A stretch of DNA of 64,000 nucleotides from an uncultured Verrucomicrobia subdivision 3 bacterium (GCA_903850425.1 CAINLR010000011.1:18346-82345); one strand, 5' to 3'; positions 1 through 9,609 are shown, counted from the first letter of the stretch. Numbers and translations: made by a program. Notes: a model not told the origin generated them from the letters alone.

Positions 1-719
1 ACCGAGCCGTCCGGCGCTTGCATGGTGAGCAGCCAGTCGAGTTCCCATTTCACCTCGCGTAAAAAATCCGGGAGGCCGTCGCGGCTGGGCGGTAGCTGCA
101 ATTTTACCTTGGCCAGCGCGCCGCCGAAATCTTCCCACGCGCGCAGCATCACGCCCACGCTCACGCCGGCGTTGACGACATATTTGTTGTAGTCGCCCGC
201 GTCGTGCCAGCCGCCGTTGGCGGCCCGGTTCGTGTGTCCGCCGCCGGCAAAATCCAGCCACGCATCGTTTGTGTGACAGGCGGCGTGGGCAAAGGTTTTG
301 CCGCCGAACGTCGCCGAAACCGCCGTGCCGCAGCGCCACAAATACATGCCGAGCAGGGTCGTTCGATACGCTTCGGTGAACGCATTGGTGCCGATTTCAA
401 AACGCGGTGAGCGGCCCACGCCGGGGACTTCGAGCTGGAAAATTCCCGGTTCGCGGCAGGCGGAGAAATCGGCGGCGAAGAGATTTTCGCCGGTGTCGGC
501 GTTTAGTTTCGCGCCGCTGGTCGGGCCGCTGAAAATAATTTTACCATCGCTGGCGCGGATGATTTGGAAGTTGGTGCAACCGGCGGCGATGGACGCGACT
601 TTGGGCAGCTCCGGCAAATAGCCCACGGTGTCGAGCCGGATGGGATTGGTCGCGGCGAGGCCGGAAACTGCGCAGCCGAGTGCGAGGATGATTAAAGATT
701 TTTGAAAAATGGCCTTCAC
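1..719 (-). CDS. Glycoside hydrolase family 9 (endoglucanase-type), 3' end cut by window edge
   Basis: The reading frame opens with a GTG codon at 719 and runs off the left edge, giving about 239 residues of a longer protein. Residues 1-21 look like a signal peptide. An N-terminal immunoglobulin-like region follows (IRLDTVGYLPELPKVASI, typical of the CelD_N domain that precedes many GH9 catalytic modules). Near residue 170 is the hallmark GGWHDAGDYNKYVVNAG, whose paired aspartates include the GH9 catalytic base. Known GH9 enzymes cleave beta-1,4-glucans such as cellulose or xyloglucan by inversion. It lies 17 bases after a response regulator gene and is probably co-transcribed with that regulator and its kinase. 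The catalytic acid is beyond the window, so activity cannot be judged. No clear Shine-Dalgarno precedes the GTG. Confidence 0.85.
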   Translation of the reverse strand, partial: MKAIFQKSLIILALGCAVSGLAATNPIRLDTVGYLPELPKVASIAAGCTNFQIIRASDGKIIFSGPTSGAKLNADTGENLFAADFSACREPGIFQLEVPGVGRSPRFEIGTNAFTEAYRTTLLGMYLWRCGTAVSATFGGKTFAHAACHTNDAWLDFAGGGHTNRAANGGWHDAGDYNKYVVNAGVSVGVMLRAWEDFGGALAKVKLQLPPSRDGLPDFLREVKWELDWLLTMQAPDGS

Positions 720-736
720 GTTGTTTGCTTTTGAAA

Positions 737-1369
737 TTATTCCAAGTGAACAATGCCGTGGCGGATGGCGCTGATGGCAGCCTCGGTGCGGTCCTGCACG
801 CCGAGTTTGGTGAACAGGGTCTTGAGATGATATTTCACCGTGTCTTCGGAGATGAACAGTTCGGTGCTGATTTCCTTGTTGCTGCGGCCTTTGACGACGA
901 GTTGGAGGACTTCGCGTTCGCGGTCGGTGAGCTCCGCGCGTTTGGCGCGTTCTTCGAGCCGATTCAGGACGCCGGGCGGGAGCTTGTTTTCGCCGCGATG
1001 CACGGCGCGGATGGTTTCGATGATCTGCTCGCGCGACATGTCCTTGAGCAAATAGGATTTCGCCCCGGCCTGCATGGCGCGATGGATGTCTTCATCCAAA
1101 TCGTAAGTGGTCACCACGATGACGCGGGCGGCGGGAAATTCCTGGAGCAGCGTTAAAATGGTTTCCACGCCGCCGAGACCGGGCATCCGCAAATCCATCA
1201 ACACCACGTCGGGCTTTTTCTGGCGGAACAACTCGATGGCGGCGCGGCCATCGCCAGCTTCGGCAATGACGCTCATGTCCGGCTGGCTTTCCACGAGCGC
1301 GGCCAGGCCCATGCGGAAGGTGGGATGATCGTCCACGAGGATCAACTTGATGAGGTCTTTGGCTTTCAT
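737..1369 (-). CDS. NarL/FixJ-type response regulator
   Basis: 210 residues. The N-terminal receiver domain (about 1-125) has the acidic pair D13/D14, phospho-acceptor D59 in VVLMDLRMPG and conserved K109 in SYLLKD. The C-terminal LuxR-type helix-turn-helix spans about 145-205 (LTDREREVLQLVVKGRSNKE, then a TVKYHLKTLF recognition helix). It should be phosphorylated by the adjacent histidine kinase, which ends 24 bases upstream, and then bind DNA as a dimer. The gene that follows in the same direction encodes a GH9 hydrolase, so control of polysaccharide degradation is a reasonable guess; the target genes are not visible from sequence. Confidence 0.93.
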   Translation of the reverse strand: MKAKDLIKLILVDDHPTFRMGLAALVESQPDMSVIAEAGDGRAAIELFRQKKPDVVLMDLRMPGLGGVETILTLLQEFPAARVIVVTTYDLDEDIHRAMQAGAKSYLLKDMSREQIIETIRAVHRGENKLPPGVLNRLEERAKRAELTDREREVLQLVVKGRSNKEISTELFISEDTVKYHLKTLFTKLGVQDRTEAAISAIRHGIVHLE

Positions 1370-1393
1370 GATGGGAAAACTATGCTTGCCGGT

Positions 1394-3430
1394 CTAATCG
1401 TAGATCGGAATTTGCACGGTGACTTCCGTGCCGTGGCCGGGCGCGCTTTGCACCGCGAGTTTGCCGCCCAGTTGCGCGGTGCGTTCGCGCTGGCCGCGCA
1501 GTCCAAAATGGCTGCCGGTCGGCGGCTGCGCGGAATCAAAACCGCCGCCATCGTCGCGCACGGTGAGGGCAACCTGCCGGTCGGTAAACATGAGCACGAC
1601 GGAAATTTTTTTGGCGTGCGCGTGTTTGACCGCGTTGGCGACCGCCTCCTGACCGAGGCGGAGCAGATTGTTTTCAATCACCGGCGCGAGCCGGCGCACG
1701 TTGCCGCTGGCGGTAAACTCGCCTTGGGTGGCCGTGCCGTCGGTGAGCTGGCGCAGGATGCCTTGCAGGGCCTCGGCGAGATCGCCGTTTTCCAGCACCT
1801 GCGACCGCATGTTCCAGATGGACTCGCGCGCTTCGGTGAGGCTCTGCCGCGCCATTTGGTGGGCGATTTCAAGATGGCGTGCGACTTTGTCCGGCTCGCG
1901 ACCCAACTGGTCCTTGACCATTTCCAAGTGCATGGAAATCGCGCCGAGCCCTTGCGCCAGCGTGTCGTGAATTTCCCGCGCGATGCGGTTGCGTTCCGCG
2001 AACATGGCGGAGAATTCCGCCTCGGCCATCGTGCGGCGCAAGGCCTGTTCCCGCAACCGCTGCCGCGCGAACCACGCCACGACGGCGGCGGCGATCAACG
2101 AGCAGCCCGTGGCCAGCCCGAGCGCCAGGACGACGCGCTGCGGCGTCCACCACGGCGGCTTTTGCAGGACCAGCAGATCACCGGCCGACCGCAGCAGCAG
2201 TTGAAAATCCTGCGGTTCGCGGAGGCCGCCCGCCGAGGTGGGCCGCCCCGTCGCCACCTGGCAAATGCCGGTGACGCGCACGCGGCTGCCCGGCTGCCAG
2301 TCCGTCGGCAGGGTTTGCGTTTCCGGCAGCGTGGCCCGCAACGAAGCGCCTTTCCAGTCGAGCGTGAGCAGCCAGCCGTTGACCGTGCGCGTGAGTTCCT
2401 GCAGTTCCGCTTCCAACTGGATCAAATCCGCGTCGTGCGCCAGCGCGGCGCTTTTTTCCGCGACCCGGAGCGGCTGCGGCGCGTTGGTCCCGGCGGAAAT
2501 GTTTTGAAAAATGGCATCTTCCAAAATCGGCGTGAACTCGCCGCTGCCCGGAAAGCCCAGCGCCTCCACTTCATCGCCGGGCTGCAACGGCTGCGCCTGC
2601 CGCGTCTCCACGCGCAGGCCATGACCGGCATCGCGCAGCCAGAGCGTCGTGCCGGAAAGTTGGTGCAGCACCGTGCCCCGGACGCGCACGCGGTGGCGGC
2701 GGATGTCCTCCAGCGAAAACAGCATCAGGCTTTGCGGCTCGCGCAATGGGGCGGCGAAGGGCTTTTGTGGCGCGGGTTTTTCCACCGTCAACTGGGCGGC
2801 GCCGGGCACCATCAGGCGCGGACTTAAAATCTGGCGGCTGCGGTTGAACTGGTAGAAGCAGATGCCGCACAGCCGCACTTCAGAATCCACCAGCGACTGC
2901 ACCGTGTTCGTGACGCCAAAGTATTGCACGGTCAACCGCGCGCTCCCGGCGGCGAGGATCAGCTTGAACTGATACGGCCCCACGGTTTCCACCTCGCGCA
3001 CGATGCCGCTGATCTCCACCCATTGCGCATCGGCGAAACCGTTCGCCAGTTGATCGAAGGTGACGGGCCGGGGCGTGGGCACCGGTGCCGTGCCGATCTT
3101 GTGGATGGACGCGGGCCGCACGACGGGCGCGAATTCCCCGGGATCGCTCACACCCGCCACTTCCACCAGGTCGCCGCGTTTCAACCAGGAATAATCATTC
3201 GTGCCGGCATACAAATAAATTCCCATCGTCGCATCCTGGATCACGATGCCCGTCTTGCCTTCGCCGGTGACCACGCCCTGAAGCTGCACCGGCACGCGTT
3301 GGGCCGCCACCGTCACGCTCAACGCCTTCACCTGCGCGGCATTGGTCAAAACCCCCGGCACGTCCTGGCTGCGCGCCTTTGCCAGCGCGGCCAGGATCAC
3401 CAGAAAAATAATGTGACTGGTCCGATTCAA
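1394..3430 (-). CDS. Membrane sensor histidine kinase with OB-like periplasmic repeats (NarX/HisKA_3 class)
   Basis: 678 residues from a TTG at 3430, chosen because it puts a signal peptide (NRTSHIIFLVILAALAKARS) at the N-terminus; the frame is open up to another TTG at 3559. The periplasmic part has about four short beta-rich units of OB-like type (for example VQLQGVVTGEGKTGIVIQD and VRVRGTVLHQLSGTTLWLRD). It ends in PPWWTPQR, just before one transmembrane helix at about residues 425-450. The cytoplasmic part has a HisKA_3 dimerisation helix with phospho-acceptor H488 in AREIHDTLAQGL, then an HATPase domain (QEAVANAVKHAHAKK, DDGGGF). The partner regulator is encoded 24 bases downstream. A paralogue with the same PPWWTxQR junction lies at 35566-38682. 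The ligand is unknown; a glycan is inferred only from the neighbours. Confidence 0.88.
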   Translation of the reverse strand: MNRTSHIIFLVILAALAKARSQDVPGVLTNAAQVKALSVTVAAQRVPVQLQGVVTGEGKTGIVIQDATMGIYLYAGTNDYSWLKRGDLVEVAGVSDPGEFAPVVRPASIHKIGTAPVPTPRPVTFDQLANGFADAQWVEISGIVREVETVGPYQFKLILAAGSARLTVQYFGVTNTVQSLVDSEVRLCGICFYQFNRSRQILSPRLMVPGAAQLTVEKPAPQKPFAAPLREPQSLMLFSLEDIRRHRVRVRGTVLHQLSGTTLWLRDAGHGLRVETRQAQPLQPGDEVEALGFPGSGEFTPILEDAIFQNISAGTNAPQPLRVAEKSAALAHDADLIQLEAELQELTRTVNGWLLTLDWKGASLRATLPETQTLPTDWQPGSRVRVTGICQVATGRPTSAGGLREPQDFQLLLRSAGDLLVLQKPPWWTPQRVVLALGLATGCSLIAAAVVAWFARQRLREQALRRTMAEAEFSAMFAERNRIAREIHDTLAQGLGAISMHLEMVKDQLGREPDKVARHLEIAHQMARQSLTEARESIWNMRSQVLENGDLAEALQGILRQLTDGTATQGEFTASGNVRRLAPVIENNLLRLGQEAVANAVKHAHAKKISVVLMFTDRQVALTVRDDGGGFDSAQPPTGSHFGLRGQRERTAQLGGKLAVQSAPGHGTEVTVQIPIYD

Positions 3431-3687
3431 AATAAAAACTCGACCGCGCTGGGGCGGTCCGCTGCCGGCGAAATGCTTCCCCGTCGCAGCGACCGTCGCC
3501 TGGCGGATGTGCCGACGGTGGAATGGCTCATTTTGGCGGCACGGTGAAAAGCAAGTCAACCTCCAGCCCGCTGACTACCCGAAAGAGTTGAGGGTAACGA
3601 CCAGGGGAGTGCCGGACGGAAAATAATAAATATAGCTTGAAACCGCGCGCCGTCAGTATTACACAGAAGGCCAGTTCCCATGCTTTT

Positions 3688-4635
3688 ATGAAAACTTCTC
3701 AACTCGCGGTCGCTCTGCAACCCCGCCGCCGTGGACCGAACGCTGGCTTCACCCTGATCGAGCTGCTGGTGGTGATCGCCATCATCGCCATTCTCGCAGC
3801 CATGTTGTTGCCGGCGTTGTCGCTGGCCAAGGAGAAGGCGCGCACAATTAGTTGCACGAGCAACTTCAGCCAGCTGATGAAGGCGTGTTACATGTATACG
3901 GGCGATAACACCGAGTTATATCCGCCCAACCCGGATGATGGCACGACCCAGCCAGGCTACATCTGGGTGGCCGGCCAAGCGGGGGGATGGATGCCGAGTC
4001 TGGCCGTCGGCGGTTCGGCGGATGCCGGCAATGCGGCGCTCCTGAAGAACCCGGCCACGAGTCTGCTGGCCCCGTATCTGGCCGGCAACTCGGCCATTTT
4101 CAAATGTCCGGCCGACCCGCGCTACTGCACCTTTAACGGCCAAACGATTCCAGTGGTCCGCAGTTGTTCGTGCAATCAGGGCGTCGGCACCGTGGATCCC
4201 GGTTATGTTGCTAGCAACGGTAGCAGCCATTCGGGTCGGCCCACCACGCCGGTGGTCGGCCCGTGGCTCACCGGCAATCACAGTCAGTCCGCCTCGCAGT
4301 ATGCCACGTTTGGCAAAGCGACCAGCTTCCGCAATGTCAGCCCGACGGACATCTGGGTGTATGTGGATGAAGATCCGTGGAGCATCAACGATGGCGGCAT
4401 GGCGGTCATTGCCCAAGTCCCCGACGTCATTGATTATCCCACCTCGCGGCACCGCAATGCGTGCGGATTCGCCTTTGCGGACGGCCATGCCGAAGTTCAC
4501 AAGTGGAAGAGCAACTTGTTTGTGCTGAACAGCACGCCGACCCGGAAAACAGCCAAGCCGGGGGCCGAGTATAACGACTGGTTTTGGTTCGCGTCCCACG
4601 CCACCCGCAGTCTCACGACCGGCTCTGTTCCGTGA
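3688..4635 (+). CDS. Pseudopilin-like protein with N-methylation motif and H-X9-DG motif
   Basis: 315 residues from the ATG at 3688; an in-frame TTG at 3637 is also possible. After a short basic leader comes [20 protein letters not shown], the type IV pilin/type II pseudopilin class III signal with a prepilin peptidase site before F and the conserved E at +5. The C-terminus carries [12 protein letters not shown], a perfect H-X9-DG pattern found in the very numerous pseudopilin-like proteins of Planctomycetes and Verrucomicrobia. The middle is rich in Gly, Pro and Cys (about six Cys). Such proteins are thought to be exported through type II or type IV pilus-like machinery; their individual roles are mostly unknown. 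A small lipoprotein gene follows after 17 bases. Confidence 0.85.
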   Translation: MKTSQLAVALQPRRRGPNAGFTLIELLVVIAIIAILAAMLLPALSLAKEKARTISCTSNFSQLMKACYMYTGDNTELYPPNPDDGTTQPGYIWVAGQAGGWMPSLAVGGSADAGNAALLKNPATSLLAPYLAGNSAIFKCPADPRYCTFNGQTIPVVRSCSCNQGVGTVDPGYVASNGSSHSGRPTTPVVGPWLTGNHSQSASQYATFGKATSFRNVSPTDIWVYVDEDPWSINDGGMAVIAQVPDVIDYPTSRHRNACGFAFADGHAEVHKWKSNLFVLNSTPTRKTAKPGAEYNDWFWFASHATRSLTTGSVP

Positions 4636-4652
4636 ACCATTCCATTCTCCAA

Positions 4653-4994
4653 ATGAAAACAACCACGTCTCTGCTTGCGCTCACCCTTGGCGGTCTGCTC
4701 GCTTTGGGCGGCACCGGCTGCCATCGGCAATCCGCCGCCTCCGCCGTCCCGCCCAAAACCCTGGAGGAAGGCGTCGCGCAATTAACCGCGACGCTCGCTG
4801 GCGCCAGCGCGGAAGTGCAAAGCAATCTCTACAACGGAGTCTTCTATAACATCCGCTATGGCAACCTCCCCAAGGCCGCGCTCGCCTTGCAGCAGGTGGC
4901 CACTGATCCGGGCCTCACCGCCGCGCAGAAGAAGCTCGTGAGCGATGTCGGCGACCTGGTCAAACAGGCGGCGAGCCAGCCGAAAGCTCCCTAA
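4653..4994 (+). CDS. Small putative lipoprotein, function unknown
   Basis: 113 residues from the ATG at 4653. This start gives a compact lipoprotein-type leader, MKTTTSLLALTLGGLLALGG, followed by TGC; the lipobox is imperfect (no Leu at -3). The mature part is soluble and alpha-helical in character (LEEGVAQLTATLAGASAEVQ, then AALALQQVATDPGLTAAQKK). It starts 17 bases after the pseudopilin-like gene and is likely co-transcribed with it, so a role near that protein is possible. I do not recognise the family. Confidence 0.7.
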   Translation: MKTTTSLLALTLGGLLALGGTGCHRQSAASAVPPKTLEEGVAQLTATLAGASAEVQSNLYNGVFYNIRYGNLPKAALALQQVATDPGLTAAQKKLVSDVGDLVKQAASQPKAP

Positions 4995-5033
4995 CCCGCC
5001 ACCAGTTGGTGGCGCTGCCCCCAGAATAAAGCC

Positions 5034-7505
5034 ATGCGGTGGCTGAAATTTTTTTTCATGCTCGCCGCGACGGCTTCATTGCGCGCGACGGAATTCTCCC
5101 TGACGGATTCGCCCGGCGCCGCCGACTTTGTTCTGACCAGCGATAAAATCGAACCCGCCTTTTTCATCGAGGCGACAGAGGTGTCCGCCGTGTTCCGCGC
5201 CGCTGGCGACTTGGCCGGGGATTTCGCCCGGGTCACGGGCGTAAAACCAAAAGTTGAAAAGCATTTTTCGCCGGCTGATAAAATCAACGTCCTCATCGGC
5301 ACGCTCGGCCAAAGTAAAACGATTGACCGGCTCGCAGCGGAGGGAAAACTAACCACCAACGGCGTCAGTGGCGAGTGGGAGAGCTACGTTTTGCAGGTCG
5401 TGAAAAATCCTTTGCCCGGCGTCGAACGCGCGCTGGTCATCGCCGGCAGCGACCGGCGCGGGACGATTTTCGGCCTTTATCAATTGTCGGAAATGATCGG
5501 CGTTTCGCCGTGGTCTTGGTGGGCGGATGTGCCGGTCAAAAAGAAAAACCGGCTCGCGCTGCACGGCGACATTTTCAAACAAGGTCCGCCCGCCGTGAAA
5601 TATCGCGGCATCTTTTTGAACGACGAAGACTGGGGCTTGCGGCCGTGGGCGGCAAAAACTTTCGAGTCGGAGACGGGCAACATCGGGCCGAAAACTTGCG
5701 CAAAAATTTTCGAGCTGCTGCTGCGGCTGCGCGCGAATTATCTCTGGCCGGCGATGCACCCGGGCACGGCGGCGTTTAATTCGTTTGCCACCAACCGCGA
5801 GATCGCCAATGAATACGGCATCGTGATGGGATCGTCGCATTGCGAACAGATGCTGCGCAACAATGTCAGCGAGTGGGACGAGAAAACTTTTGGCGAATAT
5901 GATTTCGTCACGAATCCCGGCGGCGTCTTGAAATACTGGGAGCAGCGCGTTCGCGAAAATGGAAAATTTGAAAACGTCTATACGCTCGGCATGAGGGGCA
6001 TTCATGATGGCGGCATGCCGGGCGGTGGCACGCAACGAGAGAAAGCGGCGCGGCTCCACACGATCATCGCCGACCAGCGCGACCTGCTCGCGCGCCTGGT
6101 GAACACGAACGTCGCGCAGGTGCCGCAGATTTTTTGTCCCTACAAAGAAGTGCTGCCGCTCTATCGGCTCGCGCCGGAGATACCCGACGACATCACGCTC
6201 GTCTGGCCGGATGACAATTACGGCTACGTCCGCCAGTTTTCCAACGCGCACGAACGGTCGCGCCGCGGCGGGGCGGGCGTTTATTATCACGTTTCGTATT
6301 GGGGCAGCCCGCGCGATTATCTCTGGCTCTGCACCACGCCGCCCGCGCTCATCGCGGAGGAAATGACTAAAGCCTTTGATTATGGTGCGGACAAAGTGTG
6401 GATTCTGAATGTCGGCGATTTGAAACCGGCGGAGCTCGCTGCCGAATTTTTTCTGAAGCTCGCGTGGAATCCGCACGCGTGGAATGGCACGAACACCTAC
6501 GACTTGCTGGCCCAACAACTCGCGCGGGATTTCGGCCCGGCGGCCGCGCCGGAACTCACTTCGATGCTGGCCGAATACTATCGCCTGAATTTTCAGCGCA
6601 AGCCGGAGCACCTGGCGTTGCCGACGAACAACCTTTTTTCCAGTGCCGAGGTAGCGCAACGGCTGGCAGCCTGGCGCAATTTATCGGCGCGCGTTGACGT
6701 GGCGGAGCCGAAGCTGCCGCCGGAATCGCGCGACGCCTTTTTTGAACTGGTCGGTTATCCCGTCAAGGCCGCGGCGGCGATGAATGAAAAATGTCTCGCT
6801 GGATCGCAGCCGGCGGCGGAAGAAATTCACCGGCTCACGAAAATTTACAACGAGCAAACCGCCGGCGGCAAATGGCGGGAGATGATGTCAGACAATCCGC
6901 GCGGCCAGCTCACCGTGGCGGCCGGCGGCTCGCCCGCCGCTACGTTCAACGGCGCCGAATTCACGGAAGCCAATCACCGCGTGGTGATCGAAGCCGAACA
7001 CGCTTCGGCTTTTATTCCGGGTCAGGATGCGCGCTGGCAAAAAATCATCGGCCTGGGCTACAACGGCGAGGCGGTTTCAGTTTTTCCGACGACCGTGGCG
7101 GTGCGGACGGAACCGCAGAAAATCTTGAAGGAGTCGCCGTGCCTGCAATTCAAAATTGATTTTCAAAGTGCCGGCGATTGGAAAGTGACGGTGCGGGCGT
7201 TGCCGACTTTTTCCGTGGCGACCGGCCAACCGCAGCGTTATGCCATCGCGCTGGACGATGCGCCGGTGCAAATCATCTCGCTGCCCTTGAGCCTGGACGA
7301 GCGCAACCGCCCGTGGCAGGAAAACGTGTTGCGCAACGCGGCGCTGACCACGAGCACGCACACGGTGGCTGGCGCCGGCCGACACACGCTGAAAATCTGG
7401 ATGGTGGATCCGGGCATCGTCCTTGACGCCATCGCGGCCGAAGCCGGCGGCGGAGAAAGACTGGGTTATATCTGGCCGGCGGAAACGCATGAACTCCAAC
7501 AGTAA
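5034..7505 (+). CDS. GH115 xylan alpha-1,2-glucuronidase
   Basis: 823 residues with a short signal peptide (MRWLKFFFMLAATASLRA). The sequence matches GH115 along its length: an N-terminal domain with GSDRRGTIFGLYQLSEMIGVS, then the signature region VKYRGIFLNDEDWGLRPWA, LLRLRANYLWPAMHPG and GIVMGSSHCEQMLRNN. Further on is the VWPDDNYGYVRQF segment, and the C-terminal beta-sandwich has ADGVVIEAEHA-like features (VVIEAEHASAFIPGQDARWQ). Family members remove 4-O-methyl-glucuronic acid from glucuronoxylan side chains, usually in the periplasm or at the surface. It starts 39 bases after the small lipoprotein gene and ends facing the flagellar operon. It fits with the GH10 xylanase at 52268-54220. 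Confidence 0.93.
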   Translation: MRWLKFFFMLAATASLRATEFSLTDSPGAADFVLTSDKIEPAFFIEATEVSAVFRAAGDLAGDFARVTGVKPKVEKHFSPADKINVLIGTLGQSKTIDRLAAEGKLTTNGVSGEWESYVLQVVKNPLPGVERALVIAGSDRRGTIFGLYQLSEMIGVSPWSWWADVPVKKKNRLALHGDIFKQGPPAVKYRGIFLNDEDWGLRPWAAKTFESETGNIGPKTCAKIFELLLRLRANYLWPAMHPGTAAFNSFATNREIANEYGIVMGSSHCEQMLRNNVSEWDEKTFGEYDFVTNPGGVLKYWEQRVRENGKFENVYTLGMRGIHDGGMPGGGTQREKAARLHTIIADQRDLLARLVNTNVAQVPQIFCPYKEVLPLYRLAPEIPDDITLVWPDDNYGYVRQFSNAHERSRRGGAGVYYHVSYWGSPRDYLWLCTTPPALIAEEMTKAFDYGADKVWILNVGDLKPAELAAEFFLKLAWNPHAWNGTNTYDLLAQQLARDFGPAAAPELTSMLAEYYRLNFQRKPEHLALPTNNLFSSAEVAQRLAAWRNLSARVDVAEPKLPPESRDAFFELVGYPVKAAAAMNEKCLAGSQPAAEEIHRLTKIYNEQTAGGKWREMMSDNPRGQLTVAAGGSPAATFNGAEFTEANHRVVIEAEHASAFIPGQDARWQKIIGLGYNGEAVSVFPTTVAVRTEPQKILKESPCLQFKIDFQSAGDWKVTVRALPTFSVATGQPQRYAIALDDAPVQIISLPLSLDERNRPWQENVLRNAALTTSTHTVAGAGRHTLKIWMVDPGIVLDAIAAEAGGGERLGYIWPAETHELQQ

Positions 7506-7650
7506 ATTATGCCGTGAAGCGCCGTCTGCGCCTGAGCTTCCTGGCGTCGGTGCCGGACGCTTCCGCCCAACTCAAAGAGCCTGACACGAAGGAGGAATCG
7601 TTTGAAGACCTGGTCAAGTCGGCGCAGGCGGCGGCGCTGGTTTGGTGCTT

Positions 7651-8733
7651 TCAAGTCTGATTGCCTTCCGCGTAGTAGCGGTAGCGGTTCACGCGATAGA
7701 CCCAGGCCAGCACTTCGGCGACGGCGGCATAGAGGTTGGCGGGGACTTCACCGCCGACGCGGGCGTGCTTGAACAGCATGCGTGCGAGCGGTTTGTTTTC
7801 CATGATGGGGACCTGATGTTGCGCGGCAATCTCGCGGATTTTCTGGGCGTTCAGGCGGATGCCTTTGGCCACGACTTTCGGCGCCTTCATGGTCTTGCGA
7901 TCATAACGCAGCGCGATGGCGATGTGCGTGGGGTTGGTGACGACGACATCCGCTTTGGCGACTTCGGCCAGTTCCTTGGCCTTGCTCGTCTTGCGCCGGC
8001 GACGCTGCGCATTCTTGACCTGCGGATTGGTCTCCGAGCTTTTGGCTTCTTCCTTCAATTCCTCCTTGGTCATCATCAGGTCCTGGCTGGTGCGCCAGAA
8101 TTGGTAGCCGTAATCCACGGCTGCGATCACCACCAGCGCGGTGGTCACGCGCAGCAAGATGGCCAGCGCGGTCTGACCGAGAAACGCGGCGAGGCGGTCC
8201 ACGCTGACCGCGGTGGAAAAAATCGGGTCCAGCATGACGCTGCGCATCTGCGAATACGACAGCGAAAAGACCACGGCGAATTTGACCATGCCCAGGGCCG
8301 TGGGCACCGCCGAGCGCATGGAGAAAAGACGTTTGAACCCTTCAATCGGATTGATGCGGTTCCATTCCGGCGCGAGCACTTCGGAGGCGGTTTGAAAACG
8401 GTTTTGGATCCCGCCTGCGAGTAAACCCGCCAGCATCGTGGCGATCACGAGCGGGCCGACACATTTCAAAATCACCATGAAACCGGCCACCCCATATTGT
8501 TGGAGCGAGTTGGAGGAAACCGGCGTGTCGTAAAGATGGCCGAGAATCTGGATGGCGGCATTGCCCAGTTGCGACCAGGCTTCGTGGCCGCTGAAGCTCA
8601 GGGCGGCGATGGCACCGAACAGGACAAAGACCGTCTGCACCTCGGCGCTGCGCGGCGTCTGCCCATGCTTGATCGCCTCCTCCAGCTTGCGCTGGGTTGG
8701 TTGCTCCGTCTTTTCGCCCGTATCCTCAGCCAT
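7651..8733 (-). CDS. flhB: Flagellar type III export protein FlhB
   Basis: 360 residues, the usual FlhB size. Four transmembrane helices occupy about residues 30-210, followed by a cytoplasmic domain carrying the autocleavage site NPTH at 267-270, after which a switch from rod/hook to filament substrates occurs in known flagella. The N-terminus (EDTGEKTEQPTQRKLEEA) is typical. It is the last gene of the long flagellar operon and starts 3 bases after fliR ends. In Bacillus-type operons flhA would follow; here the next gene is a convergent GH115 gene, so flhA must be elsewhere or lost. Confidence 0.97.
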   Translation of the reverse strand: MAEDTGEKTEQPTQRKLEEAIKHGQTPRSAEVQTVFVLFGAIAALSFSGHEAWSQLGNAAIQILGHLYDTPVSSNSLQQYGVAGFMVILKCVGPLVIATMLAGLLAGGIQNRFQTASEVLAPEWNRINPIEGFKRLFSMRSAVPTALGMVKFAVVFSLSYSQMRSVMLDPIFSTAVSVDRLAAFLGQTALAILLRVTTALVVIAAVDYGYQFWRTSQDLMMTKEELKEEAKSSETNPQVKNAQRRRRKTSKAKELAEVAKADVVVTNPTHIAIALRYDRKTMKAPKVVAKGIRLNAQKIREIAAQHQVPIMENKPLARMLFKHARVGGEVPANLYAAVAEVLAWVYRVNRYRYYAEGNQT

Positions 8734-8736
8734 GAT

Positions 8737-9501
8737 TCAACGCCCTCCAATCAGATGTCCGAACGACATCAAATCTTCCGGCACCCGGCCCAGATAGTTG
8801 GCGACATATTGCGCCGTGAGCTGCAACGTGAACCCGAAAACCACCAGGCCGGCGGCGATCTTGAAACCAAAGCTTTCACCGAAAACATTCATCTGCGGCA
8901 CGGCGCGGCTCATCACGGCGAAGAAAACGGTGATGACAAACGACACCGCCATGATCGGCGCGGCGATCTGCAAGGCGACGACGAAAATCTGCGCGGTGCG
9001 GCCGATCACCGCCTCGAACAGCGAGTGGTTCAACTGGCCGCCGCCGAGCGGCAGCACGTCGAACGTCCGCGCAAACCCAAGCAGGATGCCGTGGTGCAAA
9101 TTCAGCGTGAGCATCACCATGGTCGTCAGCAGATAGAGGATCACGCCCGTCACCGGCTGCGACTGCCGCGAGGAGGGGTCCATCAACATGCCCATGTTCA
9201 GGCCCAGTTCCGTGGCGATGATGGTGGCGGCCATTTCTGTGGCGAAAAAAATCAACCGCCCGACAAAGCCCAGCAGCAGGCCAATGCACGTCTCGCGCAC
9301 GATCAAACCGATGAGTGAAAACAGGCCCAACTGCTGGACGGGCAGCGGCGGCAGTTGCGGCGCAATCAACAGCGCCAAACATGCCGCGAGCGCGATGCGC
9401 ATCGGGCGCGGAATGTTCACCGCCGAAAAAAACGGCAGCGCCAGCAGAAACGCGCCGGTGCGGATGAACACCAGGAACCAATTGTAGAAATCAAAGTCCA
9501 T
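8737..9501 (-). CDS. fliR: Flagellar export gate protein FliR
   Basis: 254 residues, highly hydrophobic with about six membrane segments. It begins FYNWFLVFIRTGAFLLALPF and contains the conserved stretch RETCIGLLLGFVGRLIFFA, as in FliR. FliP, FliQ and FliR form the helical core of the flagellar export gate. It lies between fliQ and flhB, as in many flagellar operons. A 108-base gap to fliQ is unusually long for this operon and is filled by an imperfect palindrome. Confidence 0.96.
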   Translation of the reverse strand: MDFDFYNWFLVFIRTGAFLLALPFFSAVNIPRPMRIALAACLALLIAPQLPPLPVQQLGLFSLIGLIVRETCIGLLLGFVGRLIFFATEMAATIIATELGLNMGMLMDPSSRQSQPVTGVILYLLTTMVMLTLNLHHGILLGFARTFDVLPLGGGQLNHSLFEAVIGRTAQIFVVALQIAAPIMAVSFVITVFFAVMSRAVPQMNVFGESFGFKIAAGLVVFGFTLQLTAQYVANYLGRVPEDLMSFGHLIGGR

Positions 9502-9514
9502 TCAAGGGGAAATT

Positions 9515-9599
9515 ATGAAGGATGAATTATGAAGGATGAAACAAGCAGCGAGGGAGTCGCCGCCTGGTTTTATTTCATCATTCATAATTCAACCTTCAT
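9515..9599. repeat. Imperfect palindrome between fliR and fliQ
   Basis: Two 27-base arms at 9515-9541 and 9573-9599 pair with 25 of 27 matches around a 31-base centre. Each arm is itself built from near-tandem ATGAAGGATGAAT-like units. The rest of the operon has gaps of only a few bases or overlaps, so this looks like an inserted element rather than normal spacer. Its form (A/T-rich, unit-built, palindromic) resembles the miniature palindromic repeats scattered in many environmental genomes. Confidence 0.75.
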
Positions 9600-9609
9600 C
9601 CGTCTTTTC

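Noticed and set aside
1325..2827. 500-codon plus-strand open frame antisense to the sensor kinase
   Set aside because: Same antisense-shadow composition; the minus-strand kinase explains the sequence fully.
5349..6659. 436-codon minus-strand open frame antisense to GH115
   Set aside because: Arg/His-rich shadow of a clear GH115 gene with no recognisable motif.
7513..7660. 48-codon plus-strand frame (GTG start, KRRLRLSFLASVPDASAQ) between GH115 and flhB
   Set aside because: No ribosome binding site, no known family, and it runs into the flhB 3' end; could be a real small gene but nothing supports it beyond being open.
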